Assembly (NCBI GenBank): GCA_018340805.1
Contig: JACMZG010001911.1
Coordinates: forward strand, 35,551,248-35,615,247
From: Microvelia longipes
Lineage: Eukaryota > Arthropoda > Insecta > Hemiptera > Veliidae
DNA length: 64,000 nt
Direction of reading: 5' to 3'
Shown: positions 49,321-61,857 of the stretch, piece by piece
Numbering within the stretch: position 1 is the stretch's first letter
Layout: each line of letters starts with the position of its first letter
Position numbers and translations under genes: made by a program
The notes under the pieces: generated by a model
Told to the model about the DNA's origin: nothing
The model's input: only the letters and a program-made list of their open reading frames with translations
Database searches by the model: none

Positions 49321-49612
49321 CTAATCACCTCTTATGTCATCACCATTTTCTAATCATTCCTGTATGCCTTCCGTCCCCCTCTAATCACTCCTGCCGATCT
49401 TCAGTCTCCCTCTAATCACTCCCACAGATCTTCAGTTTCCCTCTAATTACTCCTCCAGGAATTTGGCCCCCTCTTATCACTCCTACAGATCTTTAGTTCC
49501 CCTCTAACCACTCCTCCAGGAATTTGGCCCCCTCTAATCACATCTAAAGATCTTTAGTCCCTCTCTAATCACTTCTATGGGTCTTCAGTTTACTTCTAAT
49601 CACCCCTTCAAG
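49321..49612. repeat. Minisatellite, about 31-bp unit, about 10 copies
   Basis: Units start CTAATCAC or close variants at about 49321, 49350, 49381, 49412, 49443, 49473, 49504, 49533, 49565 and 49594. Two third-segment types alternate in the middle: ACAGATCTTCAGTTTCC and CCAGGAATTTGGCCCC. The strand is pyrimidine-rich, unlike its surroundings. It is about 700 bp upstream of the first Amt coding exon. Confidence 0.85.
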
Positions 49613-50335
49613 CATGTGATTAGATCCATTGTATTACCTGTTAACAGCACACCTGCGATGTTAAATGTTATCCTTGCAATATCATAATGTTGTGCCACGC
49701 AAAGGGTATTTTGTATTTAAAAGTTAGCTTATTTTGTAGTTATCCATTTGTGTAAGAGGTAATGCTTACTTCATGCGTTAAATATTAGAATCAATGATAT
49801 TATAATGTTGCTAATACCAGCCCCAAGAATTTAAACAATCAAAATCTAATTATTCTAGGACTGGTATATTTTAGGACCAGGGTTTACACAGCCTTGAGTT
49901 TAAAGCAAAGTATCTATTTCAAACTCTTGGAATGTAATTAAATCCTAAAATAAATAATACTGTCGTGTCACTAACCCTAGATTCACCAGACTTGACTAAA
50001 TACCATCGCGTCAGATTCCTTCTCTAAATACATTATTGGATTTTATCTGTCCAGATTTTTAGGGTCATTAACTAGTTTCCATTTAAAATTCTCAGTTTAG
50101 ATGGTATTTAGTCGTCAATGACTCCCGGCGTCTTTTTAAATCCCTTCCTTCCAATTTGAAATAATTAAGCTGTTTTAACCAAACACCTATTATGTTGGCC
50201 CTATGTTTCTTATGGGTAGGCCCTGATAACATATTCTAATTAACGTCTAACCCAAACTTTTTACAAATAATAAGAATTATTCTAGTGTAGTGAAACTCAC
50301 AGTTTTTATTAATTACTGTTTTCAGGGAACACGAG

Positions 50336-53300
50336 ATGGAGGTGGAGTCCATTGACCATGATATGTATAACTCTACCATGCATCAAGAAATGCTCCAAAT
50401 GAGAAACGACATAATAGCATTACAAGAAAACTTGGATGCTCTTTATCAGCTTATATGTGGCACATTTATATCATGTAAGCATAACTTTTAATTAAATACA
50501 ATAGGTCTCTTAAGTAAAACATATGGGATAGTTATAAGCCCATTGGTTAAGTATGCACCAATAGGTTAAGCATATGTTGTAAGTATTCACCAATAGGATA
50601 TCTTCCCTCTCTGTTTTTGAGAGGGGAAGGGGGCTGTCAACACATAATAACCAATACTAACTGAGAGTCAACTTTCAGGCTAGTATTATTTTTAGATCAA
50701 ACAGTTCATCAAATCCACTGATGTTTTCAAAATACATATTTGGTGATAACTACATCGCTGAAGGTTTAGTGTAAAGAATCTTTACAAGTAATCTCTTTAA
50801 AATTAATTTTCTTGTTTCTAGTCAAAGTATCCAGAATCATTCATAGAATAGTATTATGAGCTGTGAACAAGTTTACGTGAATGTGTAAATTACACTTAAC
50901 TGTTAGTAAATAATATAATCGTATTTAATTCCATAATTGAAATTGATTGATGTCAATGTTTTTAACGGCACTTCATTTCCCAGAAATATTTACTGAATTT
51001 GTTTTAAAGATTTAGTGACGTAAATAATTGTCACTTGTAAATTGTAGCCCGCAAAACATGACGGAAATAATTATTGAAATCTTATGTGTATAAACTTATT
51101 TACTTCTGACGTAGCTCGTTCTATGATTGTTATAAACAACATCATAAGTTTTTTTAATAATGATATTAGAAGTACTAAAAATCATATAAATATCAGCATT
51201 CTCGATAGTTTCACACATAATGACAATAAGCTTTATCTTATAGGAAACTCTCTAAAATGAAAGTTAAATCCATTTTTGTGCATTGTATTTTTTAACTTCA
51301 TCGAGGTTAACCTTTGTTGGAGCACAAACTTTGACAATCAGCTAGCAAGAATTAACAAATTATAATAATAATTTATAATGTTTCAGTGGTGCAGCCAGGT
51401 TTCGCACTTTTCGAATGTGGTGCAGTTCACTCAAAAAATGCATCAAATATAGTACTTAAAAATCTCTTAGATACATGTAAGTATAGAGCATAATGAATTA
51501 AAAAGGCAAATTTTAATATACACATTATATGTATAAATTATATAAGATTAATTTGTGAGAATTTACCTTGTCTCTTAATGTCATTAATACCTTCTAATAT
51601 GAGTGTATTAGTGAAAACCTTTCGTTAAAAAATATAACCACCGATGTACTTAAGTATAAATAGGGTAACCTATCAAACAGAAATAAACCACAATAAATAG
51701 ATATAAAATAAAATTTATTTTGTTTAAGAGGGAAAATGGTTTCCCTCCACTAATTTAAAGTCCCCTTCGACTGAATTGTCTCTTATTTGACTGCTCAATT
51801 TCCAAATATTTGTAATTAACTATCGGAGCTTTTAAACATAATCAGTAAACTGTGTCAGATAGTAATAAAATGACATTATTTCAGTTGAAATAGTGTATTA
51901 AGCAATTTTATAAATTATGTTTACTTAGTTGTTATTACTTTTATTGTATACTTTTGTTTAATTCTCTCTTTTTAACGTATTTTTGTTTCAGTTGTAAGCG
52001 CTTGTAGTTACTATTTAATAGGATATGCCTTAGCTTATGGTAATGGTAATGCATTTATGGGACTAACATACTGGGCTGGAACGGAATTACCAGCTTCCCT
52101 GCTCCCACATTGGTATTATCAATTCATATTCGCAAATACGGCAGCGACTATTATATCTGGAGCAGTTGCCGAAAGATGTAATTTTGTCGCTTACCTTACC
52201 TACAGTATATCAATAACAGGTAGGAATTATGTATTTAATAATTTGAAATACCTTTATGACAAGTTTTTTTTGCCCGGATCACCCGCTTCAACATCTAGGT
52301 CCTTAGCGGTAACCACTCCATCCACCCGCGGTCTATTACATCGGGTATTCCCCCAACTAACCCTGTTAGAGGTATCTCCTGTGTTTTTAAACTTGAAAAT
52401 AACTACGTGTAGGTGTAATTGTTTATATTAGTTTCTCGGAAAAATCCCAATTTAAACCTACAAGTTACCCGTAGTATTACCTAGTAATACTAAGCGGAAT
52501 TATAAGACCGCACCGCAAAGCAAGCTGTATTATATCAATTTATACTTGCTTTATTTTCTATTATACCGTTTATTTTCTATTAGTGTATTTTTTCTTGTCC
52601 TGTCAGAATAATTGTCTCGTTGTAGTTTGTGTTTTTATTTAATTCTCTAGAACATGTATTTGAGTGACCCCGTGTACTTTACATGTTCTGCAGCATTTAC
52701 TTTTAATGTATATATTATGGATATTTATTTATTATATTATTATTTATTATATTATATTATTATTTATTTATTATTTTATTATTATTATTATTATATATTA
52801 TTATTAATTATTATTATTATTATTATTATTTATTATTATTATTATTATTATTTATTATTATTATTATTATTATTATTTATTATATTATTATTATATTATA
52901 TATTTATTATATTATTATTATATTAATTATATTTATTATGAAGTGAATGGATATTCACTTCATAATCGAAGGGTATGTAATCCATCACTCCGACACCCCA
53001 GGTACAACAGATGTTGGGGCCTACACTCTGTTGTACTGACCATAACAATGCAGGGTCCTGGACGTGATCAGTCGCTTGGATTATGCACACTGATCAGGAA
53101 CGTTGTAGAAAGCGACCTCGAAAAGCGAAGTCATCAGGACTGGATGAAGAACATCAGACACTTGGTCTCCGCAATCTGATGTTTCAGTTCGTGTAGATAT
53201 AAATCTACGGAAAGAAAGGATAGTTGTTGTTGCTGTTGATTCAGTGAAAATATTAAGAGGTGTGTCGGTAAAACGTAGATAATAAATAAATAAGTAAATA

Positions 53301-56300
53301 AATAGGACAAAACGAGAACACAGAACTTAACCTAGTATCACAGTGTAGGAGGTGCCACACGGGGTTTTAACAAATAGCCGCTGCGTGGCGAAGCATACTT
53401 AACCTAGAACTAAAGCTAAGATGAAACTTACCAACTACACTTACTAACTAGGGACTAGAAAATATCACAAGACTTAGAAACTAGTATCACAGTATTATAT
53501 TGCCACATAGGGGTTGAACAAATGGTCCCTATGTGGTGGAGCGTACTTAACCTAAAAGAACTAAAGGCTAAGTGAAAACTATATACAATACTTACTAGCT
53601 AGAAAAAAGGGCAAACGAAAGACTAAAACTTAAACCTAGTATCACAATGTAGAGGTGTCACACAGGGTTTTAACAAATAGCCACTGTGTGACGAAGCATG
53701 CCTAACCTAGAAAACTAAGACTAGGATAAAACTTACCACTACATGTACTAACTAGGGACTTAAGGATAGTATCACAAGGCTTACCAACTAGTATCGCAGT
53801 GAAGTATTTGCCACATAGGGGTTTAAAAATGGTCCCTATGTGGCAGGAGCGTACCTAACCTAAGAACTAAGGCTAAGTTAAAACTATATACAACACTTAC
53901 TAGCTAAACTAAATTGCCAAGAATATAGACTGAGAGTTAAAACTAGTATCTACAACAACAGTGTTTTAAGTGTTAAGTGTTAAGTGTAAGTGTTAAAACT
54001 AGTAAAGTGAGTGCCACACAGGGTTTTAACAAATGGCCACTGTATGGCGAAGTATGCCTAACCTAGAAAACTAAGATTAGGATAAAACTTAACTACACTT
54101 ACTGACTAGGGTTTTAAAACAAATTTTTTTAACCATGACAAGTTTTTTTAAACCATGATAGGTTAAAATAACACCTTTTCAACATGCGAATAAATGTTAT
54201 GTTGTAAATTCCAGGATTTGTGTACCCAATTGCTTCATGCTGGGTTTGGAATGATAAAGGATGGCTAAGAACTATGGGATTTATAGATTTCTCTGGTTCC
54301 GGTGTGGTTCACGCTCTAGGCGGATCTTGTTCATTTGTAGGTGCTTACCTGATCGGTCCGAGAATCGGAAGATTTATTAATGGCAAGGCTCAAAACATCA
54401 GGGGACACAATGCTCCTGTGAGTACAAAAATATTATAGAAACTTCAATGATCAGACACCTTGTTTTAACATTCAATAATTGCTATTTCAATCAGTGACAA
54501 AAGGTAAAGAAATGGAATCGATAAAAGGTTCTTTCTATGAGTTAAGTCGTTATAAATACAGGTCTGAAATTTACAACTCCTAACAAAGTTAATGGTCATT
54601 AAAAACATTATAGTCTTGAAGTAATGGGTCAAGGCCTTAGCAACGGATAACCTTTCCTTTGTATGCCACCTCTCATTTCTATAGTTAAAGAGACACATGA
54701 ATTTCAACAGGCATGAATTTCCCAATTTTCCTCTCATCTCAAGTAAGCTCTTTGGTCAAGTTAAACCCCAATGAAGCTCAAGTAAAATCTGTCCTTTCTA
54801 TTACTTTCATCTGGCTCGTCAATTATAAATTACAGATAGTGCTGTTTTATTACCATGCCTAGAAAATATTAAAATTGTCAGGAAGAATATTATGATTGGT
54901 TAAAATCTATTTTGGGCAACTGACCAATTAATGTGTTTTTCTCACACTTTTTCCCTATCAATTATATAAACTTCTCATTACATAATAGTACCTAACATAC
55001 GTCTTTTGAAGAAGTTATTGCGGTTGATAACTAAGACACTAAGTTACAGACAAAGATACGATTGATTATTACTTATTCTTAAAATCTTTCTTATTATTAT
55101 TGTTGAAACATATTCTCTGGTCCAGCGATCTTTACTTTAGAATAAGCAAGTATAGATTGTTATTAACTTTAATAATTCAATAAATTATTTTTCAGCTGCT
55201 TGGTTTTGGCATGCTAATGATATTTACTGGTTTCCTGGCTTTTAATGGTGGTTCACTGCCAGATCTGCAAGAGCGAGGTAGAAATGCGGTCATGGCGACT
55301 GCCATGGTCAACACAGCCGTGTCTGCTTCAGGTGCTGTTCTAACTGCTCTGATTTTAGGAAGGCTCGGTGCTTTTGGAAAGTACCCCTGGCCGTACTTTG
55401 AAATAATCAATTCTACATTGTGTGGACTGGTAAGGGATTCGGACACACTAGAAAAAAAAATATGAATATATATTTTATTATTAAACTCAAGTACTCATAA
55501 CAACATTACGGCACATTAAAATGTTAAGCCTGTTTTATTCAATATAAGAAAATAAATAACGAATAAAAGGTTACTGATTAGTGATCCTAAGATACCTTAG
55601 AATTACATTTAAGATAGTTCAAATAGTCTTTCGTAATACTTCAGGGACCTATTACAAATTATTTACTGTCTTCAGAAAAGTCCCATGGAATTGAAAAAAT
55701 AAATTTAACGATAAATAAACCAAAATGGTAATTTACAGGATTATTATAAATTCATCTATAAAGAATTGCGTGTCTATTTTAAGTTAATCGACCGTTCAAA
55801 TGCCTAATTTAAAGCCTTGCAACCCTTCTGAGTATTTACACTGCAGGGGTCGTCCAGATGAGGTGCTACGCTCTTAGAAATAATTAAAGCTAGGGAAGTC
55901 GTACGACATTGATTTGAGCTGAGAACAACTCTGGTACTGAATACAAAAGTTGATAAGATACGGGGATCATGACAACGGTCGTGGATTAATATTCTTAATT
56001 GACCTTAAAATGTTTTCTTATTTGTTTGTTCATTATTTTTTTAGGTATCAGTTTGTGCAGGATGTGATAATTTCGAACTCTGGGGGGCTCTTGTAACAGG
56101 GTCAGTAGCTACGATCATATTTTGGATATTGAAATACACTGTAATTGCCATGAAAAGTGAGTTTTAGTTTACTAATAATAAAATTATTTATGCATTGCCC
56201 CTTAGTAAGGGAAAGTAAAAAAAAAGTAAAATCAAATTTTAGTAAATATTTATTTTCATTTTACAGTCGATGATCCTGTGGATGCAATTGCAACACACTT

Positions 56301-59300
56301 TGGTAGTGGTTTCTGGGGTATTCTAGCCAGACCAATTTTGGCGAGAGGAGGTCTTGTTTACAATATAACTTCAACAAGAGCTTGGAAGGTATTGCATATT
56401 CAAAATATTTTTTTAACCCCAATCTATTCAAAGTCCTCTACATTAACCATAAAGGGTCCTTAACGTGAACGTTATCACGCCCTTCCAATATTAGCCGTTG
56501 ATAGCTCAAAGTTTAAGCGAATACTTTTAAGTTTTTGCAAGTACTTCACACCTACTAACACATGAGGGGATGTACAAGATGTAATAACCTTTGCTGTTAG
56601 TAATAGCTTAAAATGCGTTATCATACTCCCAATATCAATTTCCACGTTTCAACTTTTGATATGGATGTCAGGTTTTTTTATTTTTGCTTATTATTTTCAT
56701 TATTATAAGTTTTAAAATAATGCAAATAAGAGAACTTATTTTAAAAAATGCTGGCACAGTGGCTCGCATTTCGGGTGAATTTTCTTTGGAATGCGTGTTT
56801 CCGTGGTAAAAAATCCATTTATTGCTTAAAGATCCGGACTATGCTTTACAACAGTGCAGTGCACACCATTAAGCTAGTTTAATGCTTAGCTAGTTTCATG
56901 GTTGGTTTTTTAAAGGTTATAGCGCATTTCCTTTAAAAAATACCGAGAAATGAGTTACGAGTAGTGATTGATAATCGGTTACTGCTCAAGTTGTAAAGCA
57001 TAACCCGAATCTTTAAGCATTAAATGGATTTTTAAGCACGGAAACACGCATTCCAAAGGAAGTTCGCCCGACATGCGGACCACCGCTTCAGAATTATTTT
57101 GTTGTTGTAAACTTATATAAAGTAATAAAAAATGATCGTCCCTACCAGGATTCGAACCTAGGTGCCCTGACTTTAAGTGTTCGCGTCAACTTCGGACCTC
57201 TCATTCAACTCACAGGCCCAAAAAACATGAAAACGACTCCCCACTTGCAAGGTGTTGTTTAGTAGCTATATTTAGAGTGGTCGTATCGATTTAGTGTCCC
57301 AAATATTTTTACTTTGGGCGAGAAAATGGATTTTTCTCGTCTGCTCACTATTACATTGAATCCAACACCGAAAACCGCATCCTTCTAGTTGTTATAGTTT
57401 CCGAGAAAAAGGTCTTATCTCCTTAGCTGGACCACCATATATATATGTATATGTATAAGGTCTCGCGAGACCTATTTTTTGTCACAAGGGATCTCTGAAA
57501 CGGATTTGTGTCGTGGTCAACCACGACACCATGACGCCTATTCTATTAGAGAATTTATTTCCAAAGAAAATTCCCTAAAAGCATTATAAGAGAAAAAAAT
57601 CGGGTGTTGGGTAGTACCAAGTTACCAAGTCCTCACAAGTTTGGACTAGCTTCTCTCGTCCTGAAAAGGACGAGCGAGGACCTTAGGATTCTCCAATGTC
57701 TCAGGTAATATGACTTGGAACTCGCTTCGCTCATCCTCAGAATGTCACGATTACCTGATGCTTAAGATGGTATTATTTCGGTCTCGCTAAGCTTGACCTC
57801 GCAATTATTACGTAACCAATTATCTTGAGTGTGTTATAGCCTTAAATTAATAAAAGCTTTTAAAAGTAATACGGCGAATAGGCATTTAATTAAATAATAT
57901 TGGGAATACTTTTATATCATATTCACCTAAGCATTTAAGACTCGTTTTGTATTAGTATAGTTCTTTATGATAATATTAGCTCTATTTTTTATCGATGTAA
58001 CATGATTTGTTAGTTTTAATTTTATGTGGTAAAAAGTCATAATTTTGAAAGATGCGAACAAACTTTTTCGCATAATTTTCAAGTGTCTACCAATAAATAT
58101 ATATGTTTAAAAGTTAAAAAGCTATTCTGAACAATAAACAATTTTGAACAATGAAAAGCAGTAAAAAATTTTTAGATTTTAAAATCTAATAGTCAATATT
58201 TAAAATGCGGTGACTAATATCACAATGCAATTTTGTGGGTCGAGTCATCCTACAGATGAGTATTTGTGTCAAATTTCAACTCGATCGGTCAAATTTTTGA
58301 TTTTGAAAATTCTTTTTAATTTTTAATAACTCAGCAAAATAGGTTATTGTAGGCTGAAAATATGATTTTCCGGGCAGCACAACTAGACCTAAAGACTGAT
58401 TTTGAGCCAAGTTTTAATTTTTTTAACACAAACACAGCAATGAATTATGGGTAACAGAGGCACACACACCACACCAATCTGAACGTTTAGAATATTTCTG
58501 AAACGGATAATTATACTGAAACCTCGGTTTCGGATTTTTGGGGGAACACAATAATTTTTCTTATACCTACAAAAGTTGGGGGGAAGAAGAGTGAAAAGCT
58601 GATTTTATTTGAAGAAAATCTATTATAACCTTTCAAAGTTATTTAAAAGCTTTTAAATATATTATGCTACTTTGTATTATGATATTTTTCTTGCGTTTAA
58701 CTTTATCCGATTAACTTTAACGAGTAACTTTATACGACGGAATAATCAATAATAATTCCTGAAGCCTTTGTAGCCAAGTAGCAATAAATTTTATATTTGA
58801 GGCCAACTATGGTAGTTACTATTGTCTATGTATATTTAAAATAAATTATTATACTTAAATCATTAAAATTAAATACTTAAATCAGACATTGTTTGCAGGC
58901 GTTTGGCATCAATTTATTTGGTGTAGTCATGCTAGTTACTTGGGGTTTAGTCTGCAGCACAATCATTTTCGGATGTCTGGCTATATTTGGTATACTGAGG
59001 ATTAGTGAAGAAGATGAAATAATTGGTAAATTAATAAATATTTTATTTTGTAATTATTGTTTCAAATTTAAAATAAGTCACGTTTCTACTTACAAAAGGA
59101 GATAAGACTATAGTAAAGTATTTGTGGGCCAACATCTGATATTCCTATATCAGGAATGTAACAACCGACAGGACTCAATTGATAGGTTTTGACTGGATCA
59201 AAGAACACAACTCGATAATCCAGTTGCCTCTCCTTGATTTAATGTCAAAAACATAAAAATAACCATAAAACTACCAAGCGACAAAATAAGGACAAAAACT

Positions 59301-61857
59301 ATCAAGCGAATGATGAGAAAGCAAATTCAATCCGTAAAAATAATTAGGTGATACTAAACCAATCTACGATATTATTTTATTAACAAGGTAGTGCCGGAAA
59401 TTTTGCACGGAGATCTGCGAGCTAGACGAATTATCTTTATAATGCGAGGATAATTGCTCAATAATCCCTTTCTTGTTAAGTTTCCAGTTTATGCTTTATA
59501 AACTACGCAGTAGCATTAATACTTGTTAATCAAATTTTCCGGACTTTTCAAAGGAAAATGGACATATTTATCCCATAGGTTATACAAAACAATGGTCATT
59601 GTTCCAAATTCGGCACTACCTAACCTTTATTGCCTCCAATTTAAAGCTTATTTTATATTAATTTATCAAATATGTCAGCGCAGTTCCTTCAAAAAATTAT
59701 CGGCATTAATTAAAACAGTTAAAGGAAATCCTTAACTATTCAGTAGAAATCCTCGATCTACTTATTGCCTATGAGATGTAACCCCCCCCCCCCCGTTTGC
59801 TGCGGACACATTTTAAAAATAAGTCGAAAATGAAATTTAATGCAAGACTCAAAGAAAATTATTTAACTTCCGCGATTTATTTGGCTTTCTGGAGTATATA
59901 ATAGTTTATTTGATTTTCGGCAAGTATCTATCTGGAGCTTACTAAAATCCTTTGCCCTTACGGCAGAATTTAATCAAGTTTCGTCTAAAAGAAAACTTAA
60001 ACCTCTTGGAAACAATTTACTTCCCTCAAAAGTTGTGAAAATAATTACACGTCCTTATTCTTGTATTGCTGTTATTGCATATATTATTTATTTTATTTGA
60101 AGGTGTGCTTATCAAAATTATTTGATTACAGGTAACGATATTAAGAAACATGGTGGGTATGCTTACCCGAAAAGTGCCTGGGACTGGGAATCCCAAGAAT
60201 GTAAGTTCATATTATGCCAGCTGAAGTAATAAATAAAAATCACTAATAATAGTGGACGTTTAAAAGGCAAAAAAAATTTTTGTTATTTTATTGAAAACAA
60301 TGACCAAGTGCAAGTGTTGTATAAATACTTTAAAAATTATCAAGTATTATTTGTTTAATAAGTTTTATATTTTGAAAAACCATTTTTCAAGGAAAAAAAG
60401 AAGAAAAATAAAATGATTAGTTGAAAATGTTGACCTAGAAATGATTTTCTTTTGTGATATGTTGTGGAAATACTTCGCTTTTCTTAGACCACTTTAAACT
60501 TTGAAGGGCTTCTGTTTACTTCAGAAAATAATAAAAAAATCCTCGATGAATTTCTTATTTGCATTATAGATTAATAAATTTAATAAACAACACTTTATTT
60601 TATCTTTATATTTGTATTAATTTATACGATTTCACTTCGTTTCTGTATGATTATCAAACTTTTTGGGGACTTAAATCCAATTCTTAAGAAACGTGCATCA
60701 AGATGTCTCGACGTGTGGTTTTTTAAATATTTGCATTGATATAAATCCAATTAAATATTAATAGGTATCGAACATATTGATGTGAGATATATTTAGAGGA
60801 ATATGACGCAATGTCAAGCCTCAATAATGACGAATGTCATTATAATACATTATGCATGTCACATCATTAAGTACCTTTCAAGAAGTTACCAAAACGCGGT
60901 AGCATCAAATTATATTTATTTTGATGAGTTTAACTGAAAATAATGTGCTTATGTGTTATCTCATTTTTATGTTTTCTCATGTAAAAAATCAGATGATAAA
61001 TCGCCTTGTTGTCAGGCGTTAATTCTTTAGCTGGAGCATCGATAAATTGAAGCTTTCCTTCTATTTTTACATTATTTATTTAGGCAAATATGTTTTATGA
61101 ATTGTTTATTGTTATGATCACTAGACAGTTTCAGCCTTAACACAGTAGTGTTTTGAACACTGTGGACTCAAATATTTTAATACGGTTATACAATTTTAAG
61201 ATTTGCGCACAAACAGAGAAAGAAAAAAGACTATTAGTACTGTAAATTAAAAATTAATGCTTACTCGAAGCATTATCACGTCTTTAAGTAATATCAAATA
61301 ATCTATTTGAAAACGTATATGTAATTTACAGAATAATACGTCAACAGTACGTTTTCTAATAAATTATTTGATGTTGTTTACAGACGTGATCATGCTTAGA
61401 ATTGGGAGCAAATAGGGGGGCAAAAAAAGTCTTGTTGTCAACAGCAAGTATGGACGGTAGCTAATTCTTCAAAATTATTTATTAATTTAATAATATATGT
61501 TGTAAAATGATTGTGAAGCTATCAGCAATCGGAGCTACTTGGGATTGTTTAGCCCTCTAGCTCTAGGAAACCTTGAAGAACATATATTTGGGAAGGGTTG
61601 GGAAATGATTGTGGCCTGGTTAAAGAACAACTAAAAATAGTGTTATTCTGTCATGTACATAGTATTAATATTTGACTTATTTTGTATCTTTTGCAGCTGG
61701 ATTAAGAGAGCGAAGAATCTCTTTAGCTATAAACACGATTAATAACGGCTCTAAAAAGGAGCCAGCGATGTTTACACAAGTGACGTCTATACCTCCTTAC
61801 GACGTACCAGAAAGAAAAATAAGCCTTGTATCAAACCCAACAGCTAAAATTGACTGA
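50336..61857 (+). CDS. Amt: Amt-type ammonium transporter
   Basis: Ten coding exons: 50336-50474, 51387-51476, 51992-52219, 54215-54417, 55196-55429, 56045-56156, 56267-56388, 58899-59025, 60132-60200 and 61697-61857. All have GT-AG borders and compatible phases, giving 494 aa. Amt/MEP/Rh proteins form trimers that conduct ammonium across membranes, with about 11 membrane helices. Hallmarks: FALFECGAVHSKN in TM1; FANTAATIISGAVAER; pore entry DFSGSGVVH with Asp177 and His185; FTGFLAFNGGS; and the second pore histidine His346 in DAIATHFGSGFWG. Both twin histidines are kept, so transport is likely. The protein has a short N-terminus with an N-glycosylation motif (NST) and a polar 80-residue C-tail, as in insect Amt. 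A 3' splice site lies 10 bp before the ATG, so a 5' noncoding exon exists upstream. Insect Amt is close to plant-type AMT rather than Rh; subtype is from motif reading only. Confidence 0.95.
52220..52720. other. Amt intron, GC-richer segment of unknown origin
   Basis: Bases 52270-52370 (CCCGGATCACCCGC, ATCCACCCGCGGTC) are much GC-richer than the neighbouring intron. The reading frame that continues from exon 3 is incidental. It may be part of an inserted element; I recognise none. Confidence 0.3.
52722..52938. repeat. (TTA)n microsatellite
   Basis: About 215 bp of TTA/TAT repeats with irregular interruptions in the Amt intron 52220-54214. The open frame across it is low-complexity and not a gene. 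Confidence 0.95.
52943..53200 (+). other. GC-richer segment with a 78-codon open frame, possible element remnant
   Basis: The frame 52943-53179 reads with few AT-driven residues (QGPGRDQSLG, SHQDWMKNIRHL). Composition differs from the intron around it and it is followed by a GTTGTTGTTGCTGTTG run. That suggests the 3' part of an inserted retroelement, but I cannot name the family. Confidence 0.25.
53332..54110. repeat. Tandem array of about 152-bp units, each with a hairpin
   Basis: Units start CTAGTATCAC or variants at 53332, 53481, 53636, 53788 and 53943 (the last expanded by GTGTTAAGT repeats to 53999). A- and B-type units alternate, so the higher-order period is about 304 bp. Hairpin arms: A1 53354-53389, B1 53502-53537, A2 53657-53692, B2 53810-53844, A3 54013-54048. 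Stem GCCACATAGGG pairs with CCCTATGTGGC in B2, and GTCACACAG with CTGTGTGAC in A2. Located in the Amt intron. Confidence 0.85.
56741..57099. repeat. Inverted pair of repeat bodies
   Basis: 56741-56852 on the plus strand and 56990-57099 on the minus strand share TTTGGAATGCGTGTTTCCGT, AATCCATTT and ATGCTTTACAAC, at roughly 80 percent identity by eye. The 137-bp centre is unrelated. Located in the Amt intron 56389-58898. Confidence 0.75.
56990..57260 (-). mobile_element. tRNA-like SINE, minus strand, with an intact B box
   Basis: The minus strand from about 57260 reads GTTTTTTGGGCCTGTGAGTT, then ACCTAGGTTCGAATCCTGGT at 57135-57154, which contains the exact tRNA B-box consensus GGTTCGAATCC. The body continues to 56990 with the AATGCGTGTTTCCGTG block. 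It is the better copy of the family also at 26645-26880. The ends do not fold as a cloverleaf, so it is not called as a tRNA gene. Confidence 0.7.
57600..57840. repeat. Interspersed repeat built of CTCGCTTCGCTC-type submotifs, copy 2
   Basis: It contains CTTCTCTCGTCCTGAAAAGG, an inverted GGACGAGCGAGGACC, AACTCGCTTCGCTCATCCTC, AGAATGTCACGATTA and GTCTCGCTAAGCTTGACCTC. Modules match 26100-26360 in the same order for the second half. Just upstream lie two palindromes: 57458-57473 (AGGTCTCGCGAGACCT) and 57508-57529 (arms GTGTCGTGGT). Confidence 0.65.
58364..58575 (-). mobile_element. Interspersed-family copy, minus strand, decayed
   Basis: The plus-strand start TTTTCCGGGCAGCACAACTA then GACCTAAAGACTGATTTTGA matches the inverted 3' part of the family. 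The far end has ACCTCGGTTTCGGATTTTTG, GGGGAACACAATAATTTTTC and TTATACCTACAAAAG, the inverted head. Located in the Amt intron. Confidence 0.65.
59386..59621. mobile_element. 236-bp MITE-like element
   Basis: AGGTAGTGCCGGAAATTT at the left is inverted at the right as AAATTCGGCACTACCT with a one-base gap. No transposase frame. Located in the Amt intron 59026-60131. Confidence 0.7.
61268..61397. repeat. 130-bp inverted-repeat element
   Basis: AAGCATTATCACGTCTTTAA and ATCAAATAAT at the left are inverted at the right (ATTATTTGATGTT, CAGACGTGATCATGCTT), with arms of about 40 bp and several mismatches. Located in the last Amt intron. Confidence 0.7.

Noticed and set aside
49321..49612. CRISPR-like array
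   Set aside because: Units are contiguous and diverged with no unique spacers, and the DNA is eukaryotic; it is a minisatellite.
52654..52926. 90-codon protein of Tyr, Leu and Ile
   Set aside because: It is a translation of the TTA microsatellite.
55192..55446. 84-codon minus-strand frame
   Set aside because: It is the antisense shadow of the fifth Amt coding exon.
57132..57230. tRNA gene on the minus strand
   Set aside because: The B box is perfect, but the acceptor and anticodon arms do not pair and a second diverged copy with the same flanks exists at 26645; it is SINE-like.
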